From Mammaliicoccus sp. Dog046 (GTDB lineage Bacteria; Bacillota; Bacilli; Staphylococcales; Staphylococcaceae), in assembly GCF_034039665.1 (NCBI RefSeq), contig NZ_CP120131.1, positions 894,206 through 958,205 of the forward strand: a stretch of DNA of 64,000 bases, in the 5' to 3' direction. The position numbers and the translations under genes were made by a program. Positions within the stretch are counted from its first letter, which is position 1. Each line of letters begins with the position of its first letter. Shown one piece after another: positions 56,688 through 64,000 of the stretch. A model generated the notes under the pieces. The model did no database searches. It saw only the letters and a list, made by a program, of their open reading frames with translations, and was not told the DNA's origin.

Positions 56688-57648
56688 ATGAATAAAAAAT
56701 TAACTATCATTTTTTGTCTTGTACTACTACTAAGTGGTTGTGGAACAACAAAAAGTGATCAAAATAAAAGTGAACAAAAGAATAAAGTACCAGAAACAGT
56801 GAGCGTGAAAGATTATGATGGAAGATATATTGGAGAACATAAAAAGAGAAATGAAGCGTTCTTGAAAAAACATAAAGCAGAAGCGGAGAAAATGTATAAA
56901 GATTATGTGAAAGATACTTTTGATAAAGATGTGAAAATAACGCGAACATATTCATATACGAATTCCGGTCCAGGATTACAATCATATGAAGCTATTATTG
57001 TGATTGGGACAGTTGATTTCGATGTACCGTTTCAATGTCGTTTGAAATTTGTTGAAAGTGAAGGAGACTTAGTTATAAATACACTAACAGAAGACCAAGG
57101 AAATGAGATTCGAGGTGTCATTTCAGCAATGTTGTATAAAACGGTACAAACCAGAATTAGAAGCGGCAAGGGACAAATTTAAAGAAGAAGTAGAGAAAAA
57201 TGGTTATTACGCAATGAATAAAAAATTAGAAAAACAACAAAAATATAGTGGTGTGACAGATGAGTATATTAATTTACAAGCAGGATCAACGATAGGTATA
57301 GATGACTTTAAGAAAGATTTTAAACCAATCATGGATTTACAAGGTGAGGAATTTAATCAAAAAATGGATGAATTGATTAAGAAATACCCATATATAAAAG
57401 ATCAGATGCAGACTGATTTTATAGCATATTATGATAAGAAAAAAATGAAAGATGCAAATCTATATCAAATTGATCTTCAAAAGCCAACTAATGAAACGAT
57501 GAAAAAAATCCCAGGAGAGAAGCAAATAAGATTTTATAAAGATAAAGTATCTCCAGAAAAAATAGACGAAAATGGTAGGTTAAAATCTGTGAATGACGAA
57601 GTAAGAATACTTGGTGGCAGATGGGAAGAATGGCAAAAGGAGAAATAA
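56688..57648 (+). pseudogene. DUF1672-like lipoprotein, array copy 3, frameshifted
   Basis: ATG 56688, lipobox LLLSGC, linker 'GTTKSDQNKSEQKNK'. The reading frame fails in the middle: 56688-57182 and the continuation ending at 57648 are in different frames. Aligned with copies 2 and 4, the break is an extra A in 'tataaaacggtac' (57138-57141), where the others have only three A's before cg(t/g)-tac. Restoring one base gives about 319 residues with all family blocks. It is either a real inactivation or a base-calling error in a short A run. The truncated product would lack the C-terminal half. Confidence 0.85.
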
Positions 57649-57651
57649 CTT

Positions 57652-58608
57652 ATGAAAAGGATAGTAACTATCATTTTATGTCTAGTACTACTACTCAGTG
57701 GTTGCGGAACAACAAAAAGTGATCAAAATAAAAGTGAACAAAAGAATAAAGTACCAGAAACAGTGAGTGTGAAAGACTACGACGGTAGAAATATTGGAGA
57801 ACATAAAAAGAGAAATGAAGAATTTTTGAAAAAACATAAGGCAGAAGCGGAAAAAATGTATAAAGCATATGCAAAAGATGTATTTGGAAAAGATGTAAAA
57901 GTTACAAGAACTTATTCTACTACGGAATCTGGTCCAGAACTACAATCAGTGGAAGGCATTACTGTAATCGGGACAGTTGAATATGAAGTGCCTTTTCAAT
58001 TTTATTTAAATTTCGAAGATAGTGATGAAGGACTAGTAATATCTGCAAAAACTGAAAATCAAGGTAATGAGATTCGTGGAGGTGTATCCGCAATGTTATT
58101 CAAACGTTACAAGCCAGAATTAGAAGCAGCTAGGGGCAAATTTAAGGAAGAGGTTGAAAGTAATGGTTATTATGCAATGAATAAAAAGTTAGAAAAACAA
58201 CAAGAATATAGTGGTGCAACAGATGAGTATATCAATTTACTCGCAGGATCAACGATTGGCATTGATGACTTTAAAAACAATTTTAAACCAATCATGGACC
58301 TACAGGGGGAAGAATTTAATCAAAAAATGGATAAACTGATAAAAAAATATCCTTCAATTCAAAAGCAGATGTCTACAGATTTTATAGCTTATTATAAAGA
58401 TAAAAAAAGAAAAGGAGTAAATAATTATGGTTGGAACCTACAAGGGCCAACAAATAAAACGATGAAAAACATACCTGGGGAAGTTAGAATGCATTTAATT
58501 AAAGATTCAGTTTCACCTGTAGAATTTGATGAAAATGGAAGATTGAAGTCGACAATTAGTGATAATACCATTGCAGGAGGTTTATGGGATGAACGCAAAG
58601 ACCAGTAA
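57652..58608 (+). CDS. DUF1672-like lipoprotein, array copy 4 (likely immunity partner)
   Basis: 318 aa from ATG 57652, 3 nt after copy 3, with 'aaaggag' inside its end. Lipobox LLLSGC (Cys 18). The signal peptide and linker (GTTKSDQNKSEQKNK) are those of copy 3, while the centre is that of copy 2, so the gene is a mosaic. Its last 20 nt overlap the start of the lipase-domain gene, which takes its ribosome site (aggagg) from within this gene. This tight coupling marks it as the probable cognate immunity lipoprotein, by analogy with TilA of S. aureus. That is inference. Confidence 0.87.
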   Translation: MKRIVTIILCLVLLLSGCGTTKSDQNKSEQKNKVPETVSVKDYDGRNIGEHKKRNEEFLKKHKAEAEKMYKAYAKDVFGKDVKVTRTYSTTESGPELQSVEGITVIGTVEYEVPFQFYLNFEDSDEGLVISAKTENQGNEIRGGVSAMLFKRYKPELEAARGKFKEEVESNGYYAMNKKLEKQQEYSGATDEYINLLAGSTIGIDDFKNNFKPIMDLQGEEFNQKMDKLIKKYPSIQKQMSTDFIAYYKDKKRKGVNNYGWNLQGPTNKTMKNIPGEVRMHLIKDSVSPVEFDENGRLKSTISDNTIAGGLWDERKDQ

Positions 58609-60710
58609 AGTAAATGACATAGATGCGATTGAATTAGCAAGTGGCGTATCATATGTTAAAGGTTTAAATACAAAGGATGAATCATTAGTAAATGGTAATA
58701 GGTATAAAGTTATAAAGAAATATAGCCAATCTAGTTTAGATTATTTTGTCTTTGAACGGTATGAAGGTGATACAGCAACAGGGGAAATCGTGTTTGCATA
58801 TAAAGGTACAGAACCGGAAGATATAATGGGGGATGATATAACAGATTTGATGTTAGCAGGGAAAAAATCACCAAATCAACTGGAGCATGCACGTAAAGAA
58901 TATATGAATTTAAAAACTAAGTTAAACGATGCTAATAATAAATCAGAGAGAGAGTTTTATCGTTTATATGGCGAGGAAACTAAAGATTTTAAAAACAAAA
59001 AAATCAAAGTGGTTACAGGTAATTCACTTGGTGGTGCGCATGCTCAATATGTTGGTTTGATAGATCCTAATGTTCAAGTTGTTACTACAAATACTGCACC
59101 ACTTCCAATGTCCATTGTAAAAAATTCACGTTCAAGTGTTAAAAACATTCGTAATTACCATAGTGAATTTGATGTTCTAACGCAGGTGAATAAAGGTGGA
59201 TTAATGTATAACACTATCAAAGGGAAGCATATTTATCTTTCGAATGGATTACCTACCTTTAAATCATTAGTTGAATCACATACTGGATATAAAGTGAAAG
59301 TGAAAGCTAAATCAATCATAAATAAAAAAGGTGAGGGCCCTGAAGTTATACATGAAATATCATTAAAACCTACACCCATTTACACAAGCAAACATGGTCT
59401 GAAAATATATGCTGATATGGACGAACATACACCAATTTTTGTGTGGTCAGGTGATGCGTTAGGTGCCGGTGCTCCTAAAATTAAATTGGACAAATCAAAT
59501 TTAAGTGAATTAGAATCTTATGTTAATGGTCGCCTAACTAATTATGTTGAACAAATTAGCGCTAAGATGAAAGATGTACAACAATCTGTTGATGAGGATC
59601 ATGATAAGTTTCACGAATATGTTGATAGATCAAAAGATGTATTTAACAAAATAACACATTATAAAGAAATAGAAAGTATTATTGACTATTGTACAGGTAG
59701 TTTAAAAGGGATAATTAGTCAAAGTGTAAATTCATTGAGTGCAGATTTAAACAATTTGAAATATGACAAACATATTTCACATCTACCTGGAGCAGAATGG
59801 ATTATTGATGAAATCAGCAATACTCTACATAATATAGAAGATAAATTCAAAGAGTTTATTAATAAAGGTGAAGAACTTATAAGTGGATTAAGAGATATTC
59901 GAAACAACCATGTTCAAAAAATATTTATCTCTCCAACATTTGGATTTATAGATGGCGTAAGGGAAGAGATGCTAGCTCATTTTGCAATTGTGATTCCTAA
60001 TATAGAAATTGTAAATAAGCAAGTTGGAAATTATGGTAATGGTATAAGTGATATATTAACTAAGATGTCTAATATTGATGATAATGTCATGGTAAATCAA
60101 GTTTCTATCAACCATTCTGCTACAAAACAAACTCAAGAAACGATACAAGATTCACAATATATGCAAGATAAATTAGCAGTAATTGAAAATAATTTAGATT
60201 TTGGAATTAAAGTCTTTTCAAAAGTAGTTTCTTATTTAGTTGTACCTATCACATGGGCAATATCTAAACAAATTGATGGATTTAGATATATCGATTCTAA
60301 ATTAACAACTGCTGTAGAAAAGCTTGAATGGATTGCAAAAAAAAATCCCACATGCATCACATGTAGCTGCAGGACTTTCTAGATTTATAACTGTAATGAA
60401 AAAAGTAGACAGTGAGTATAATAATTTTCAATCCATACTAGATAGATTTGATAATATTGATGATGTGATATATGAAATGCGAGATAAAATAGAAAATTTC
60501 TTACTAAATAAATCTGTTCTTTCAGAAGTTAGAACGCTAAGTTCAAGTGCTAAAGGGGATACAGAGATGTTGTTAACTGAGCTCAAAGCTGTCAATTCAA
60601 CTTTAAATCAGAACAGGGGTAATTCTGTCGATGCATTAGTGAACAGTACTCAAAATTTAATGAAAAATATTGATTTATTACATGATCAAATTGAAAGAAC
60701 ATCTAGTTAA
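58589..60710 (+). CDS. TslA-like lipase-domain protein with helical C-terminus, putative T7SS toxin, frame broken at A9
   Basis: From ATG 58589 ('aggagg' 8 nt upstream). The N-terminal half (about 1-240) is a class-3-lipase-like alpha/beta hydrolase: 'VFAYKGTEPEDIMGDDITDL', nucleophile elbow GNSLGG (Ser 146), then candidate Asp 195 ('HSEFDVLT') and His 231 ('VESHTGY'). From about 305 on it is long helices with heptads and no signal peptide, as in type VII secreted LXG-like regions but at the C-terminus, the reverse order described for S. aureus TslA (a phospholipase). The frame ends at 60382 after a run of nine A's (60337-60345). With eight A's it continues to 60710, giving about 706 aa. No small WXG-like partner genes are seen nearby. 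Confidence 0.75.
60337..60345 (+). other. A9 homopolymer at the frame break of the toxin gene
   Basis: Nine A's. The upstream frame closes 12 codons later at 60382, while removal of one A joins it to the helical frame that ends at 60710. Runs of this length are known sites for RNA polymerase slippage and for replication-slippage phase variation, and are also error-prone in sequencing. Confidence 0.8.
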
Positions 60711-60749
60711 TTGATAAAGTCATACATAAAAATAATAACGGATGTATAG

Positions 60750-60787
60750 AGGATTCAACATAAAAATTGTTGAATCTTCTTTTTAGT
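60750..60787 (+). terminator. terminator after the toxin locus
   Basis: Stem gattcaaca / tgttgaatc with a 7-nt loop, then tctttttt-type sequence. Confidence 0.9.
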
Positions 60788-60883
60788 TTGTGAAAATGTA
60801 AGCAAACTCCTTGAAATCAGTACGCAAAAGTAATATCATAGATAAATCTGATTAAAATTATAAGATTAAAGGAGTGAAGTTAT

Positions 60884-62056
60884 ATGAAGAAGTATCCTTT
60901 AGCAATCTGGATATTAAGTTTAGGCGCATTTGCGATAGGTATGACTGAATTTGTAATCATGGGTTTATTACCAAATATTGCGAGAGACTTAAATGTATCA
61001 GTATCAGATGCTGGGCAACTTATAACAGGTTATGCACTGAGTGTTGCAATTGGTGGTCCAATTATTGTATTAGCTACATATAAGTTACCTAGAAAGAATT
61101 TATTAATATTATTAATGGCAATTTTTATAATAGGTAATGGTATAGGTGGAATCGCTCCTAGTTATGGTTTGTTAATGTTGAGTAGAGTTGTTGCTGCTTT
61201 AGCACACGGTTCTTTCTTTGGTATTGGATCAATATTAGCTGCAAGCATGGTTCCACAACATAGAAAAGCAAGTGCAATGGCATTAATGTTTATGGGACTT
61301 ACGATGAGTAATATTATAGGTGTACCGTTCGGAACATTTATAGGACAAATATTCGGATGGAAAATGACATTTATTATTATAAGTGTATTAGGCTTATTAA
61401 CGTTATTTGGTATTATTAAAGTTGTACCAAATCAACAAGAGAATCAATCTATTTCTATTAAAAGTGAATTGGTTGTATTGAAAGATATTAAATTATGGTT
61501 AACGTTAGGTATTACGTTATTTGGATTTAGTAGTGTGTTTGCATACTTCACATACATTTCTCAAATATTAACTGAAGTATCTCATATAGATGAAAAATGG
61601 ATTTCATTTGTGCTAATTCTATTCGGAGTAGGTGTTACATTCGGTAATATTATGGGTGGTAAATTAGCAGACTGGAATTTAAACAAATCTCTAAATATTA
61701 TATTTATCGTGTTCCCGATTTATATATTTATGATGTATTTCATTCAAAATTATAGCTTACTCATGGTATTTGGTATCTTTATCTTTGGATTATTTGCATT
61801 CAGTATGAGTCCATCATTACAGTATAAGAGTATGGTGATTTCACAAGATGCACCAATGTTAGCAAGTACGATGAATCAATCAGCATTTAATGTAGGTAAT
61901 GCATTAGGTGCATTTATAGGTGGTATGGTCGTAAGCCAATTAGAAGTTAAAGATTTAGCACTAGTTGCACCATTCTTAACGTTGATTGGATTTGTATTCT
62001 TAGTATTAGAACGTATAGTTACTAAAAGAAGAGCACAAGCACAATTGGCGGAATAA
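60884..62056 (+). CDS. MFS transporter, DHA1 family (drug/purine/sugar efflux type)
   Basis: 390 aa with 12 predicted membrane helices. N-terminal 'LGAFAIGMTEFVIMGLLPNIARDLNVS' and 'DAGQLITGYALSVAIGGPIIV' are the typical DHA1 opening of the AraJ/PbuE/NepI type exporters, and motif A is in the loop 'TYKLPRKNLL'. Substrate cannot be told: relatives export purines, arabinose derivatives or drugs. ATG 60884 follows 'aaaggag', and it is a single gene with a terminator. Confidence 0.9.
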   Translation: MKKYPLAIWILSLGAFAIGMTEFVIMGLLPNIARDLNVSVSDAGQLITGYALSVAIGGPIIVLATYKLPRKNLLILLMAIFIIGNGIGGIAPSYGLLMLSRVVAALAHGSFFGIGSILAASMVPQHRKASAMALMFMGLTMSNIIGVPFGTFIGQIFGWKMTFIIISVLGLLTLFGIIKVVPNQQENQSISIKSELVVLKDIKLWLTLGITLFGFSSVFAYFTYISQILTEVSHIDEKWISFVLILFGVGVTFGNIMGGKLADWNLNKSLNIIFIVFPIYIFMMYFIQNYSLLMVFGIFIFGLFAFSMSPSLQYKSMVISQDAPMLASTMNQSAFNVGNALGAFIGGMVVSQLEVKDLALVAPFLTLIGFVFLVLERIVTKRRAQAQLAE

Positions 62057-62062
62057 AATGAT

Positions 62063-62104
62063 TTAAAGAGGCTAGGACATAAGAAATGTCTCAGCCTCTT
62101 TTAT
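62063..62104 (+). terminator. terminator after MFS gene
   Basis: Stem aagaggct-ggacat / atgtc-agcctctt with a short loop, then T's. Member of the recurring hairpin family. Confidence 0.88.
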
Positions 62105-62149
62105 CATGTGTATGGATATAATGTATAATGAAATGAAGGAGGCAACTTT

Positions 62150-63559
62150 ATGAAACATTGGATTGAACAACGTGTGCAAGATGCACCAAATAAAATTGCA
62201 TTTAAATATGGAAATAAAACAATAACATATAAAGCATTGTATGAAGATGCACTTCAAGTAGCTGCACATTTACGTCAACATAATATAGAACGTTTAGGTT
62301 TATATATACAGAACGAAATCGATCATGTCACATTCATCATCGGTGCGTGGTTAGCGCATGTTGAAATTGTTATGATCAATACGAAATTGACTTCAAAAGA
62401 AATAACTCATCAACTTAAAAGTGTAGACGTTCAAGTTGTATATGCATATAAGCAATTAGAGATTGATCAAGAAGTGAAACTGATTCAGGATATATCAACG
62501 CAAACGTATGATGTTAAACAAATGGATATTCAATTGAATATGGATGATATAGCGACCATTATGTTTACTTCAGGAACAACTGGTCCAGCAAAAGCAGTAC
62601 CACAAACATTCTCGAATCATTATCACAGTGCATTAGGTTGTAAAGAATCTTTAGGTTATGACACGTCAACGCAGTGGTTATCCGTATTACCTATTTATCA
62701 TATTTCAGGGTTGAGCGTAGTGATTCGAAGTTTAATCGAAGGGTTTACAGTGATAATAGAACCGAAATTTGATGTAACGCGTGTGATGAACATGATTAAG
62801 CAAGAACACATTACGCATATTTCACTCGTACCTCAAACGTTGAAATGGTTAATGGATGATGAATTAAATCAACCTTATTCATTACAAAAAATACTTCTTG
62901 GTGGGGCGAAATTATCTGATGATCTCATCAACCAAGCGTTAACGTATCAATTACCGATTTATAACTCATTCGGTATGACTGAAACCTGTTCACAATTTGT
63001 AACAGCAAGTCCAGAAATGTTAAAACATCAACCGAGAACTGTAGGAAAAATACCTACTAATGTACAACTCAAAATATTAAACAAAAATGAACAAGGACAT
63101 GGTGAAGTCGCTGTGTTAGGTAAGAATGTAATGAATGGTTATTTAAATATCAATCAAGCAAATGATACATTTGAAGATGGATATTTTAAAACAGGTGATG
63201 TTGGATCGATAGATGATGATGGCTATGTATATATATATGATAGAAGAAAAGATTTAATTATTAGTGGTGGAGAGAATATCTATCCATTTGAAATTGAAAA
63301 TATTATTTCAAAACATCCAGACATTATTAATTGTGTGGCAGTGCCTTTTGAAGATGAAGTTTGGGGACAAGTACCAGTACTTGTATATGAATCTGATGTG
63401 ACATTGTCAGAAGCGGATTTCCAACCGTTATTAAATGAATATTTAGCGAAATACAAACACCCTAAACATGTTTATAAAATAAATGAAATCCCGAAAACAT
63501 CAACAGGCAAACTTTCAAGAGTTAAAGTGAAAGCGTGGGTTGAACATGCCGAACAATGA
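62150..63559 (+). CDS. menE: o-succinylbenzoate-CoA ligase
   Basis: 469 aa adenylate-forming enzyme of menaquinone synthesis. AMP-binding motifs: P-loop 'TIMFTSGTTGPAKAVPQTFS', 'YNSFGMTETCSQF', 'GYFKTGDVGSIDDDGYVYI' with 'DRRKDLIISGGENIYPFEIE', and the C-terminal catalytic Lys in 'PKTSTGKLSRVKV'. ATG 62150 follows 'aaggaggca'. menC overlaps its 3' end, which identifies MenE rather than a general acyl-CoA ligase. Confidence 0.95.
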   Translation: MKHWIEQRVQDAPNKIAFKYGNKTITYKALYEDALQVAAHLRQHNIERLGLYIQNEIDHVTFIIGAWLAHVEIVMINTKLTSKEITHQLKSVDVQVVYAYKQLEIDQEVKLIQDISTQTYDVKQMDIQLNMDDIATIMFTSGTTGPAKAVPQTFSNHYHSALGCKESLGYDTSTQWLSVLPIYHISGLSVVIRSLIEGFTVIIEPKFDVTRVMNMIKQEHITHISLVPQTLKWLMDDELNQPYSLQKILLGGAKLSDDLINQALTYQLPIYNSFGMTETCSQFVTASPEMLKHQPRTVGKIPTNVQLKILNKNEQGHGEVAVLGKNVMNGYLNINQANDTFEDGYFKTGDVGSIDDDGYVYIYDRRKDLIISGGENIYPFEIENIISKHPDIINCVAVPFEDEVWGQVPVLVYESDVTLSEADFQPLLNEYLAKYKHPKHVYKINEIPKTSTGKLSRVKVKAWVEHAEQ

Positions 63560-64000
63560 AATGAAGTCTTTCAGTTTTAAAGCACCATTTCGTATACCTA
63601 TAAAAACACCTTTAATTGAATTAGAAGAAAGGGAAGTCTTGATTGTAGAATGGGTCAATCATGATGGACAAAGCTATTATGGAGAATGTAATGCCTTTAC
63701 TACAGACTGGTATCATTTCGAAACGATAGCTTCAGTAAAGACTGAATTAAGCCAATGGTTTCAAAAATATAAACACGCTGAACTAATAGATGAAGTCGAA
63801 GCATTCAATATGTTAGAAGATTTGAATGAATTCCCAAATGCGAGAAGTGTGATGTCTATGATATTCTATCAAATGTTCAATGAATTAGAATCCATTACAA
63901 TCGCATACGGTGCAACTATTAATCAACAAATAGAACAGTATTTCAAACAATATGGAAAACAAATCCCAAGTAGAATTAAATTAAAATGGCATGACCAAAT
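63546..64000 (+). CDS. menC: o-succinylbenzoate synthase, 5' part
   Basis: Frame open to the window edge, so the gene is partial (about 151 codons). Starts at ATG 63546 inside the end of menE (14-nt overlap). ATG 63561 (MKSFSFKAPFRIP) is an alternative, and neither has a strong SD. The N-terminus matches the enolase-superfamily capping domain of MenC ('IPIKTPLIELEEREVLIVEW', 'GQSYYGECNAFTTDWYHFET'), and 'GATINQQIEQ' leads to the barrel with the expected catalytic-Lys segment 'RIKLKWHD'. Makes o-succinylbenzoate, the MenE substrate. Confidence 0.88.
   Translation, partial: MPNNEMKSFSFKAPFRIPIKTPLIELEEREVLIVEWVNHDGQSYYGECNAFTTDWYHFETIASVKTELSQWFQKYKHAELIDEVEAFNMLEDLNEFPNARSVMSMIFYQMFNELESITIAYGATINQQIEQYFKQYGKQIPSRIKLKWHDQ

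Noticed and set aside
62072-62269. Minus-strand ORF across the start of menE
   Set aside because: Overlaps the MFS terminator and the menE ribosome site, and has no family features.

Overview
This is a low-GC Gram-positive chromosome segment from the family Staphylococcaceae (Staphylococcus or the closely related Mammaliicoccus). The evidence is the rRNA sequence, three copies of the atypical staphylococcal tRNA-Gly used for the pentaglycine cell-wall bridge, and a gene order (airSR, the SA1665-type regulator, yheB-yheA, yhaO-yhaN-yhaM, prsA, hpr, yhaH, hit, ecsAB, traP, hemEHY) that matches what I know of S. aureus and largely of Bacillus subtilis. The species cannot be fixed from the sequence alone.

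Layout. 1-6690: 3' end of an rRNA operon (16S partial, Ile and Ala tRNAs, 23S, 5S) followed by 25 tRNA genes and a terminator. 6691-11070: accessory patch with a small membrane ORF, a complete IS3-family element with a -1 frameshift site, a truncated Gfo/Idh/MocA gene, and a LacI-type regulator divergent from a PTS-IIC/PfoR-like membrane protein across a perfect palindrome. 11545-16815: one transcription unit with a fused binding-protein/permease amino acid ABC transporter, its ATPase and argC-argJ-argB. 16967-26673: queG, trmL, nagA with a NagB-like protein, fumC, and the polyphosphate pair ppx-ppk. 26834-50193: conserved core with a pseudouridine synthase, a YhcX-type nitrilase/acetyltransferase, airSR, gltT, an XRE regulator, yheB, yheA, yhaO-N-M, prsA, hpr, hit, ecsAB, traP and hemEHY. 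50857-51740: a second tRNA cluster of nine genes. 51930-54424: MarR regulator, PaiA-type acetyltransferase, another GNAT and DegV.

54689-60710 is the most interesting stretch. Four tandem paralogous lipoproteins (DUF1672-like) lead, with a 20-nt overlap, into a large protein with an N-terminal lipase fold (GxSxG) and a long helical C-terminus. This is the 'reverse' domain order described for the staphylococcal type VII secreted phospholipase TslA, whose immunity factor is a lipoprotein. I interpret the locus as a TslA-like toxin with an amplified immunity array. Lipoprotein 3 is frameshifted, the toxin ORF is broken at an A9 run, lipoprotein 4 looks like a mosaic of copies 2 and 3, and short toxin-start-like sequences follow copies 1 and 2.

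60884-64000 holds an MFS exporter, menE and the 5' part of menC. Intergenic DNA is rich in repeats: two distant arrays of five 40-bp units, a three-unit 130-bp array, a dispersed element with inverted ends (two copies), a compound hairpin element (two copies, opposite orientation) and a family of at least six related terminator hairpins.
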